Assembly (NCBI GenBank): GCA_035296625.1
Contig: DATHAO010000067.1
Span: 1-64,000, forward strand
DNA: 64,000 nt
Reading direction: 5' to 3'
DNA from: DATCLS01 sp035296625
GTDB taxonomy: Bacteria; Actinomycetota; Acidimicrobiia; Acidimicrobiales; VFJN01
Part shown: positions 26,837 to 33,600 of the stretch, in pieces
Position numbering within the stretch: position 1 is the stretch's first letter
Layout: each line of letters starts with the position of its first letter
Position numbers and translations under genes: made by a program
Notes under the pieces: model-generated
What the model was told of the DNA's origin: nothing
Databases searched by the model: none
What the model saw: only the letters and a program-made list of their open reading frames with translations

Positions 26837-26867
26837 ATTAGAACACGTTCTAGTTTTGGTTGTCCAG
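26837..26867 (-). promoter_or_regulatory. ribD promoter with TetR-type (KstR-like) operator
   Basis: On the minus strand TGGACA, 18 bases and TCTAAT (26837-26842) could be the ribD promoter. Between and over the -10 lies the perfect palindrome TAGAACGTGTTCTA (26839-26852), which fits TnnAACnnGTTnnA, the consensus for KstR and related TetR-family regulators of lipid and sterol genes. The regulator is not in the window; binding is inferred. Confidence 0.6.
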
Positions 26868-27024
26868 GGTTTGCGAGCGCCGGCTCGGCGCGCGGCGTCC
26901 GGGCGTCCCATTGGGACCGCCGCTTGTGGGGACCGGCGCCCCCTTGGCGCGGGGCGGTCGGTGGTCCGGGCGGGTCGGTGGTCCGGGCGGTCGGTGGGGG
27001 CCGCCGCTCAGTGGTGCCGAGCGC
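26868..27024. repeat. GC-rich intergenic stretch with short direct repeats
   Basis: Between moaB and the ribD promoter there is no plausible gene. About 26956-27000 holds two and a half copies of a 17-base unit close to GGTCGGTGGTCCGGGCG, followed by two copies of CGCTCAGTGGGGGC-like sequence. It may be slippage-generated. No terminator with a U-run was seen. Confidence 0.5.
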
Positions 27025-27516
27025 TCAGTGGGGGCGGCCTCCGGTGAGGAGGTCCAGGGCGTGGGGCACGACGTCGGCGACGGCCTCGAAGCACTCGACC
27101 GCGCCGGTCGGCGAGCCGGGCGTGTTCACGACGAGGGTCGTGTGGATCGTGCCCACCACGGCCCGGGACAGGCGGCCGGCGGGATTGACCAGCCGCATCG
27201 CCTCGGCGAGGCCCGGAGCCTCACGGTCGATCACGGCCCGGGTGCCCTCGGGCGTGAGGTCGCGCGGCCCGAAGCCGGTGCCGCCGGTGGTGACGACGAG
27301 GCCGGCGAACCCGGCGGACAGGTCCCGCAGGGCGGCGGCCACCGCCTCGATCCCGTCGGGGCTCACCTTGCGCTCGACCACGTCGAAGCCGGCCTCCGCG
27401 AGTCTGGTGGCCAGCGCCGCACCGGAGCGGTCCTCGCGCGTGCCCGCCACGACCCCGTCGGACACCGTGAGCACCTTGGCCGGCCAGCGACGGGTGGACT
27501 GGCGGTGGTCGGTCAT
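27025..27516 (-). CDS. MoaB/MogA-family molybdenum cofactor protein
   Basis: A 163-residue protein of the MogA/MoaB fold, which adenylylates molybdopterin. VLTVSDGVVAGTREDRSG, LVVTTGGTGFGPRDLTPEGT and NTPGSPTGAVECFEAV are family signatures and the active-site Asp and Thr are kept. It starts four bases after the rsmB stop. No other cofactor genes are nearby, so its place here may be historical; an uncharacterised role is possible. Confidence 0.9.
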   Translation of the reverse strand: MTDHRQSTRRWPAKVLTVSDGVVAGTREDRSGAALATRLAEAGFDVVERKVSPDGIEAVAAALRDLSAGFAGLVVTTGGTGFGPRDLTPEGTRAVIDREAPGLAEAMRLVNPAGRLSRAVVGTIHTTLVVNTPGSPTGAVECFEAVADVVPHALDLLTGGRPH

Positions 27517-27520
27517 GGCC

Positions 27521-29416
27521 TCATCCCCCGGTGCACCGGTAGCGGAACACGGCCATGCCGTCGGTGCCGGCCGTCTGCGGCAGCAGGATCGCACCGCGGC
27601 CCCACGGCTCCCAATCGCCGGTCGGGGCGTCGAGCGGCTCGAGGTCGGGCCGGGCGGCGGCGAGGCGGTCGTCGACGCCGGTCGTCTCGGCGGCCGTCAG
27701 CGTGCAGACCGAGTAGACGATCGTGCCGCCGGGCCGGACGAGGTCGGCGGCCGCCGTCACGAGGGCGAACTGCAGCGCGGCGAGGTCGTCGACGGAGCGG
27801 GGCTCGATCCGCCAGCGGAGGTCGGCACGGCGTCGCAGAGTGCCGAGCCCCGAGCACGGGGCGTCGACGAGCACGCGGTCGAACGAGCCGGGGCGGAACG
27901 GGGGCCGGGTGCCGTCGGCGACCACGACCCCGACCCCCGCGATGCGGCGGGCTGTCGTGGACGCCCGGTTCGGGTCGTCCTGGCGTCCCTCGGCCCACGG
28001 AACCGGGCTGGCGGAGACGCGGGCGGGGTCGTCGCTCGAGACGGAGGCCGGGACCGGGTCATCGCTCGAGACGGACGCCGGGCCGAGGTCATCGCTCGAC
28101 ACGCAGGCGGGGGCGGGATCGTCGCTGGAGACGGAGCCCGGGCCGGGGTCGTCGCTCGAGACGGCGTTGGTGAGTGGGCCGGTGGCGGTGCCGGACGCGA
28201 GGCGGGCGAGGCGGTCGGCGGGAGCGGCACGGGGCGGCGGCGGGGTGAGGACCGGCAAGGTGGCGGCGAGGCGGTCGGCGTTCGCCCGGATCAGTCCGGC
28301 GCGGCCCGGGCGCAGGTCGGCGGCGACCACGAAGGCTCCGGCGGCGGCCATCGCCGTGGCCTTGCCGCCCGGCGCGGCGCACACGTCGAGCACCCGCTCG
28401 CCTGGTCCGGCGCCGACGATGGCGGCCACCTCTTGGGAGGCGCTGTCCTGCACGTACCCGTCGCCCCGGTCGGTGGCGGAGGCTGACTCGTCCATGGCCG
28501 CCAGCGCGGCGAGTGCCCGGTCGTGGCCCAGGTCGGCGGTCAGGCGGTCGATGATCCAGTCCGGCACGCTCAGACGCACGGCGTCGTCGGGCCAGGTCAC
28601 CGGCGCCTCGGCCACTCGGCGGAGCACGGCGTTGACCAGGCCCCGAAGCGGCTTGGGCGTGGCGGCCACGGTCTCGGCCACCGCTGCGTGCGGCGGAACT
28701 CCGGCGAACGCGATCTGGTAGGCACCGAGGCGCAGCGCGTTGCGAGCGCGCAGGACCGGGGGTTTGGCGAGGAACCGGTCGACGAGGAAGTCGCAGGCCC
28801 GGCGCATGCGCGTGGTGCCGTACACCAACTCGGTCACGAAACGGCGGTCGCGGGCATCGAGCCCCGAGCGCTCGAGGGCGGCCGGCAGCGCCAGGTTGGC
28901 GTAGGCGCCCTCGCCGTCGATGCGGTCGAGCACGTCGAGCGCAACGAGGCGCACCGGAGCCACGGGCTGCCTGTCGTCGTCGCCTGCTGCGTCCCGGGCG
29001 GCGAGCCCCCGCAGCCCAGGCAGGCCCTCTGGCTCGTCTCTCCGGTCCCGTGGACCCCGCCCCCGATCGTCCCGCCCGCCACGCCCCTGACGCGAGCCGC
29101 CGGTGGCCGACCGTCCGGCGCCCGAGCCGCGGCCCGAGGGACGGCCCGCGCGGCCGGAACCCGATCCGGAACCGGAACCCGACGGACGACCCGCGCCGCC
29201 CGAACCGGATCCGGAACCGGAACCCGAGGGACGACCCGCGCCGCCCGAACCCGATCCGGAGCCGCTGCCGGAGGGCTGGCCGGAGCCACGCGAACCCGAG
29301 CGGGAGCCGGGCGGACGGCCTGAACCACGCGAACCCGAACCGGAGCCCGACGGGCGTCCGGGGCGGGACGGCGGGCGGGGGCCGCCGGACGGCGAGGAGG
29401 GCGGGGGTGCGGACAC
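27521..29416 (-). CDS. rsmB: 16S rRNA m5C967 methyltransferase with repeat insertions
   Basis: A 631-residue RsmB/Fmu protein, about 180 longer than usual. Residues 1-150 are a low-complexity Ser/Gly/Arg tail with about 15-residue repeats (GRPSGSGSGSGSGGA). A NusB-like RNA-binding domain (about 154-290) and a Rossmann methyltransferase (from about 330) follow, with SAM loop VLDVCAAPGGKA, first cysteine in DAPCSGLGTLRRR and second in YSVCTLTAAE (usually S-T-C). An unusual insertion at about 388-495 carries five 10-residue repeats starting VSSDD (419-468). The GTG start follows fmt by 23 bases. All catalytic motifs flank the insertion intact. Confidence 0.9.
   Translation of the reverse strand: MSAPPPSSPSGGPRPPSRPGRPSGSGSGSRGSGRPPGSRSGSRGSGQPSGSGSGSGSGGAGRPSGSGSGSGSGGAGRPSGSGSGSGSGRAGRPSGRGSGAGRSATGGSRQGRGGRDDRGRGPRDRRDEPEGLPGLRGLAARDAAGDDDRQPVAPVRLVALDVLDRIDGEGAYANLALPAALERSGLDARDRRFVTELVYGTTRMRRACDFLVDRFLAKPPVLRARNALRLGAYQIAFAGVPPHAAVAETVAATPKPLRGLVNAVLRRVAEAPVTWPDDAVRLSVPDWIIDRLTADLGHDRALAALAAMDESASATDRGDGYVQDSASQEVAAIVGAGPGERVLDVCAAPGGKATAMAAAGAFVVAADLRPGRAGLIRANADRLAATLPVLTPPPPRAAPADRLARLASGTATGPLTNAVSSDDPGPGSVSSDDPAPACVSSDDLGPASVSSDDPVPASVSSDDPARVSASPVPWAEGRQDDPNRASTTARRIAGVGVVVADGTRPPFRPGSFDRVLVDAPCSGLGTLRRRADLRWRIEPRSVDDLAALQFALVTAAADLVRPGGTIVYSVCTLTAAETTGVDDRLAAARPDLEPLDAPTGDWEPWGRGAILLPQTAGTDGMAVFRYRCTGG
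28013..28162 (-). repeat. five 30-base in-frame repeats inside rsmB
   Basis: Five consecutive 30-base units encode VSSDDPGPGS-like decapeptides. They lie between the SAM-binding loop and the next strand of the RsmB methyltransferase domain. Unit length is a multiple of three, so copy-number change would keep the frame. Confidence 0.85.
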
Positions 29417-29439
29417 GGTGGGGAGCCTCGGCGATCGGG

Positions 29440-30309
29440 TCAGGTGCCGAGCTTGTCGGACGGGTCCCAGTGGACGCCGTTGGCCCAGGCGGCGGCCGGC
29501 ATGCGCCGCCTGCCCTCGGGCTGCACCTCGACGAGGTGGATCGGCCCGTCGCCCGCCTCGACCGGCACGGTGCCGGGGCGGTCCTCGAGCGTGGTGGCCC
29601 ACACCTTGAGGCGCGCGCCGTGGTGGGTCGTCCACGCGCCGCCGATGCGCACGAGCCGGTGCACCTCGACGGCCGGCCGCGTCCAGTCGATGCGGCGCTC
29701 GGCCGGCTCGATCTTGTGGGCGTAGGTGGGCTCGCCCTCCTGCGGGCGGGGCGTGCCCAGCCCGGCGGCCAGGTTGCGCACCAGCATCTCGGCGCCGGCG
29801 GCGCTGAGGCGGCGCACGAGCTCGTCCGCGGTCTCGTCCGGCCCGATCGCCACCTCGACGCGATCGTGCACGCCGCCGGTGTCGAGGCCCTCCTCGACGA
29901 CCATCAGGTCGACGCCGGTGCGCTCGTCGCCGGCCAGGATGGCCCGCTCGACCGGCGCTGCCCCGCGCCACCGGGGCAGCAGCGAGAAGTGGAGGTTGAC
30001 CATCGGCAGCCGCTCGAGCACGTGGGGCTTGATGATGCGGCCGAACGCCGCGACCACGCCGAGCTCCGCGCCGACGTCGAGCACGTCGTCGACCCGATCC
30101 GTCACGGGGATGCCGAGGTCGAGCGCAGCCTGCTTGACCGGCGAGGGCACGAGGGCACCGCCCCTCCCCCGCCGCTTGTCGGGCTGCGACACGACGAGCG
30201 CCACGTCGTGGCCGGCCTCGACGAGCGCACGCAGGGGCGGCACGGCGAAGGCCGGCGTGCCGAGGAAGGCGAAGTCCTGAGGGTGGGAGGGCGCCGAGGC
30301 GAGCGGCAC
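29440..30309 (-). CDS. fmt: methionyl-tRNA formyltransferase
   Basis: A 289-residue enzyme that formylates initiator Met-tRNA with 10-formyl-THF. The N-terminal formyltransferase fold has FLGTPAFAVPPL, the substrate-binding VVAAFGRIIK and the catalytic NLHFSLLPRWRGAAP with HDRVEVAI. A C-terminal OB-like domain (about 205-289) is present but short. It pairs with def, 15 bases upstream, which removes the formyl group later. The order def, fmt, rsmB is widely conserved. Confidence 0.95.
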   Translation of the reverse strand: MPLASAPSHPQDFAFLGTPAFAVPPLRALVEAGHDVALVVSQPDKRRGRGGALVPSPVKQAALDLGIPVTDRVDDVLDVGAELGVVAAFGRIIKPHVLERLPMVNLHFSLLPRWRGAAPVERAILAGDERTGVDLMVVEEGLDTGGVHDRVEVAIGPDETADELVRRLSAAGAEMLVRNLAAGLGTPRPQEGEPTYAHKIEPAERRIDWTRPAVEVHRLVRIGGAWTTHHGARLKVWATTLEDRPGTVPVEAGDGPIHLVEVQPEGRRRMPAAAWANGVHWDPSDKLGT

Positions 30310-30324
30310 TGGACGCCGGGTGAC

Positions 30325-30870
30325 CTAGCGGAGCGAGAAGCCGCCGCGGCGGGGCTTCAGCTCGGCGTCGTTGAGAACCGACGCACCGATGCCCAGCTCG
30401 CGGATCGTCTTCAGGGCCTTCTTGCGCGTATCGCTGTCGAGCCGCTCGAGAAGGAGGACGCCGTCGAGGTGGTCGAGCTCGTGCTGGAAGCAGCGGGCCT
30501 CGATCTCGTCGGCCTCGATCGAGACCTCGTTGCCCTCGACGTCGCGCCCGACGAGGTGGACGAGCTTGGGACGGATGATCTCCCACGACAGGCCCGGTAC
30601 CGAGAGGCAGCCCTCGTCGTAGGCCCACTCGCCGTCCGTCTCGACGATCTCGGGGTTGACGATCGTGCGGGGGCCCTCGCCGACGTCGTAGACGAACAGC
30701 CGCTTCTCGACTCCCACCTGGGGGGCCGCCAGGCCCATGCCCGGCGCCTCGTACATCGTGGTCACCATGTCTTCGGCCAGCTTCACGAGCCGGCCGTCGA
30801 TGTTCGCGACCTCGGGAGCGCGCTGGCGCAGGACGGGATCACCGACCAGGCGGATCGTGTAGGGGGCCAT
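30325..30870 (-). CDS. def: peptide deformylase
   Basis: A 181-residue metalloenzyme that removes N-formyl groups from new proteins. All three motifs are present: GMGLAAPQ, EGCLSV (metal Cys) and QHELDHLDG (HExxH metal site). The ATG at 30870 matches the usual N-terminus and lies eight bases after a -10-like TAGCCT (30879-30884). An in-frame start 36 bases upstream would cross the divergent gene and is less likely. Confidence 0.95.
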   Translation of the reverse strand: MAPYTIRLVGDPVLRQRAPEVANIDGRLVKLAEDMVTTMYEAPGMGLAAPQVGVEKRLFVYDVGEGPRTIVNPEIVETDGEWAYDEGCLSVPGLSWEIIRPKLVHLVGRDVEGNEVSIEADEIEARCFQHELDHLDGVLLLERLDSDTRKKALKTIRELGIGASVLNDAELKPRRGGFSLR

Positions 30871-30878
30871 GAGGCGCC

Positions 30879-30888
30879 AGGCTACCGT
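30879..30888. promoter_or_regulatory. overlapping divergent -10 elements between def and a methyltransferase gene
   Basis: Only 26 bases separate the two start codons. The minus strand reads TAGCCT (30879-30884) eight bases before the def ATG. The plus strand reads TACCGT (30883-30888) eight bases before the GTG at 30897. The two hexamers share two bases, so polymerase could not use both at once. -35 elements would lie inside the opposite gene and are not obvious. Confidence 0.45.
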
Positions 30889-30896
30889 CGCTGGTC

Positions 30897-31517
30897 GTGG
30901 GCTCACCCACGCACTACTTCGCCGAATCGCCCGACACGCCGTCGCGGCCCTCGACCGTCCGGCTCGATCTGCCCGACGTGTCGCTGCGCCTGCGCACCGA
31001 CCGCGGCGTGTTCTCGGGCACCCGCATCGACCCGGGAACGAAGGTGCTGCTCACGAGCGTGACACCCCCGCCGGAGACCGGCGATCTGGTGGACCTCGGT
31101 TGCGGCTACGGCCCGATCGCCCTCACGCTCGCGGCGCGGGCCCCCGGGGCCACCGTGTGGGCCGTCGAGGTCAACGACCGGGCCCGCGAGCTGACCCGGG
31201 CCAACGCCGAGGCGGCCGGGCTCGCGAACGTGCGGGTCGCCCGCCCCGAGGACGTGCCCGGCGAGCTGGCCGTGGCAGCCCTCTGGTCGAACCCGCCGGT
31301 GCGGGTCGGCAAGGCGGCGCTCCACGAGCTGCTGACGACGTGGCTCGACCGGTTGGCGCCGGGTGCCGCGGCCAGCCTCGTCGTCCAGAAGCACCTGGGG
31401 GCCGACTCGCTCGCCCGCTGGCTGGGCGGGCGCGGCTGGGTCGTCGAACGCCGGGCCAGCCGCCTGGGTTACAGGGTGATCGAGGTCCGCCGGGCCGGGG
31501 GCGACGGTCCGGCGTGA
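30897..31517 (+). CDS. RsmC-like class I SAM methyltransferase
   Basis: A 206-residue protein with the MTS (small methyltransferase) domain seen in RsmC and RlmG, which methylate guanine N2 in rRNA. SAM motif I is VDLGCGYGPIAL, the acidic loop VWAVEVND, and the catalytic NPP motif is WSNPPVRVGK. It is only the catalytic half of E. coli RsmC, as usual in actinobacteria. The target is probably 16S rRNA but not certain. The stop overlaps the next start (GTGA). Confidence 0.85.
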   Translation: MGSPTHYFAESPDTPSRPSTVRLDLPDVSLRLRTDRGVFSGTRIDPGTKVLLTSVTPPPETGDLVDLGCGYGPIALTLAARAPGATVWAVEVNDRARELTRANAEAAGLANVRVARPEDVPGELAVAALWSNPPVRVGKAALHELLTTWLDRLAPGAAASLVVQKHLGADSLARWLGGRGWVVERRASRLGYRVIEVRRAGGDGPA

Positions 31518-32104
31518 GCCGCCAGCTCGACTCCACCGGACTCAAGCGCTTGCACCGCGGCTGGCGCCGCCGGTCGACGGGGCGGGTGGCCCTCGTGCTC
31601 GACCGACTCGGCGGTCCGTTCAACGTCGGGTCGATCCTGCGCACGGCCGCGGCCTTCACCGTCGACCGGCTGTGGCTCGTCGAGGGTACGATCCCGCCCG
31701 ACCACCCCAAGGTGGCGAAGACCGCACTCGGGTCCGAGCGCTTCCTGTCCCTGGACTGGGCGGCCACGGTCGAGGAGGCAGCGGGCGAGGCCCGGGCCGA
31801 CGGCTATCGGGTGGTCGGCCTCGAGCTGACCGACGACGCCGTGCCGCTCCCCGAGCTGCCGGTCGGGGAGGCCACCTGCCTGGTCGTCGGCCACGAGGAC
31901 CGCGGCCTCTCTCCCGCCGGCCTCGGCGCGTGCGACGTCGTGACGTTCATCCCCCAGCTCGGCCGCATCGGCTCGCTCAACGTGGCCACGGCCACCTCGA
32001 TCGCCCTCTATGACGTGCGCCGTCGCCGCTGGGCGGACGGGCCCGACCGGCCGTCGATCGACGCGGAAACCGCGGGACCGGCGGGCGGCCAGACCGTACG
32101 GTGA
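31514..32104 (+). CDS. TrmH-family (SpoU) RNA 2'-O-methyltransferase
   Basis: A 196-residue single-domain SPOUT methyltransferase. Motif 1 LGGPFNVGSILRTAAAF has the catalytic Asn and Arg, motif 2 is VVGHEDRGLSP and motif 3 is IPQLGRIGSLNVATATSIA. It resembles TrmH, which modifies G18 of tRNA, more than the two-domain protein at 16588. The GTG overlaps the previous stop and its stop overlaps the next start, so three plus-strand genes form one coupled unit. Confidence 0.88.
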   Translation: MSRQLDSTGLKRLHRGWRRRSTGRVALVLDRLGGPFNVGSILRTAAAFTVDRLWLVEGTIPPDHPKVAKTALGSERFLSLDWAATVEEAAGEARADGYRVVGLELTDDAVPLPELPVGEATCLVVGHEDRGLSPAGLGACDVVTFIPQLGRIGSLNVATATSIALYDVRRRRWADGPDRPSIDAETAGPAGGQTVR

Positions 32105-33348
32105 GCCGCATGGCGGCTCCCACGGTGCGTCCGGTCCACGACGAGGAGCTGGCGGCGTTCATCGGCGTGCAACGCACCGCCATGCTCCACGGCCCGCCCG
32201 GCGACGACGACGTGGCGGTGCGCCGGGCGCTGTGGCCGGCCGGCCGGGCGCTGGCCGCGTTCGACGCCGAGGGCACGCTGTGCGGCACGGCACGCTCGTT
32301 CCCGACCGACCTGCGCGTGCCGGGCGGGTCGGTCCGGGCCGGGGCCGTCAGCTCGGTCGGCGTGCTGCCCACCCACCGGCGCCAGGGTCACCTGTCGCGG
32401 TTGATGTCCGCCCAGCTGGCCGACGTGGCGGCCCGTGAGGAGCCGGTCGCCATCCTCGTCTCGGCCGAGTGGCCGATCTACGGGCGCTACGGCTACGGCG
32501 TGGCGACCGAGGCGTGCGGCGTGCGTCTCGACGCCGTGACCGCCGCCTTCCGCGATCCGCCCACCGGCTCGACGGTGCTCGTCGAGGCGAAGGCGTTCCG
32601 CGAGGCGCTGACCGACGTCTACGAGCGGACGTGGCAGCGCACGCCGGGTCACATGACGTGGGACGAGCCGTGGGACGACGTGTGGGCCGGCCTGCGCGAG
32701 ATCCACGACGGCGGCGACGAGGCCCGGCGCCTGGCCGTCAAGGTCGTGTGGCGCGATGGCGCGGGCGAGGTGCAGGGCGCAGCCGCCTACTCCGTGCGCG
32801 ACGCCTGGGTCGACAACCGGCCGCGGGGCGGGCTCACCACATCGATCTTCCTGGCCGCCACCGACGAAGCCGAGCGGGAGCTCTACCGCTACCTCACGAC
32901 GGTGGACTGGGTCGCCACGGTGCAGGTCGGGCTGCGCCCGGTCGACGACCCGCTGCCGTTCCGCCTGGTGGACGGGCGGGCCGCCGTGCTCGCCGACAGG
33001 TTCGACCACATCTGGCTGCGGGTGCTCGACGTGCCCGCGGCGCTCGGCGCCCGCGGCTACGGGGCGATGGGGTCGTTCGTGATCGAGGTCGTCGACCCGG
33101 ACGGTTTCGGCGGCGGGCGGTTCGCGCTCGACGCCGGTCCGGACGGGGCCGAGTGCGTGCCGGCTCCCCGCCGCAGCCCCGACCTGGTGGCGCCCATCAC
33201 GGCGCTCGGCGCCGCATACCTGGGCGGCCTGTCCTGGGCGCGGCTGGCGGCCGCCGGCTGGGTCGACGAGCGCCGGCCCGGGGCCGTCGCCGAGGCGTCG
33301 GCCATGTTCACGGCGCCGCGGGCGCCCTGGTGCTCGACGCCGTTCTGA
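32101..33348 (+). CDS. Eis-family N-acetyltransferase
   Basis: A 415-residue protein matching the actinobacterial Eis architecture: two GNAT domains (about 1-150 and 150-290) and a C-terminal sterol-carrier-like domain (about 295-410). The acetyl-CoA loop is SVGVLPTHRRQGHL, SAEWPIYGRYGYG is a family hallmark, and the chain ends WCSTPF, where the terminal carboxylate is the expected catalytic base. Mycobacterial Eis acetylates aminoglycosides and proteins; whether this one does is unknown. GTG at 32101 overlaps the previous stop; ATG at 32110 is an alternative. Confidence 0.85.
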   Translation: MSRMAAPTVRPVHDEELAAFIGVQRTAMLHGPPGDDDVAVRRALWPAGRALAAFDAEGTLCGTARSFPTDLRVPGGSVRAGAVSSVGVLPTHRRQGHLSRLMSAQLADVAAREEPVAILVSAEWPIYGRYGYGVATEACGVRLDAVTAAFRDPPTGSTVLVEAKAFREALTDVYERTWQRTPGHMTWDEPWDDVWAGLREIHDGGDEARRLAVKVVWRDGAGEVQGAAAYSVRDAWVDNRPRGGLTTSIFLAATDEAERELYRYLTTVDWVATVQVGLRPVDDPLPFRLVDGRAAVLADRFDHIWLRVLDVPAALGARGYGAMGSFVIEVVDPDGFGGGRFALDAGPDGAECVPAPRRSPDLVAPITALGAAYLGGLSWARLAAAGWVDERRPGAVAEASAMFTAPRAPWCSTPF

Positions 33349-33471
33349 CCGCTCCGGCGGCCCACCGTCGCCGCCTCGCCTCGCATCACCTCGCCGGTCC
33401 GCCGCGCACCGGCCCGACGCGACTCGGCGACGTCGGTCGCACGGCCGGCTCGAGACCGGGACGGGTGAGCA

Positions 33472-33600
33472 CGGGGTGCCGGGCACCGCGGCCGAGCGCC
33501 GGGCACCGGGTGCCGGGCACCGCGCCGGGCACCGGGCACCGGGCACCGAGTGCCGGATGCCGGATGCCGGTGGCCGATGCCGGGCACCGGGTGCCGGTTC
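33472..33600. repeat. short GGGCACC/GGTGCC repeat array between convergent genes
   Basis: Irregular copies of GGGCACCG and its inverse GGTGCC, some changed to GGATGCC, fill this gap between the Eis-like gene and the aldolase/SDR gene. The mix of direct and inverted copies could fold into hairpins in either transcript. There is no U-run. No coding sequence is credible here. Confidence 0.75.

Noticed and set aside
26830..27024. FMN riboswitch before ribD
   Set aside because: The conserved RFN core is not present and the likely leader is only a few bases long.
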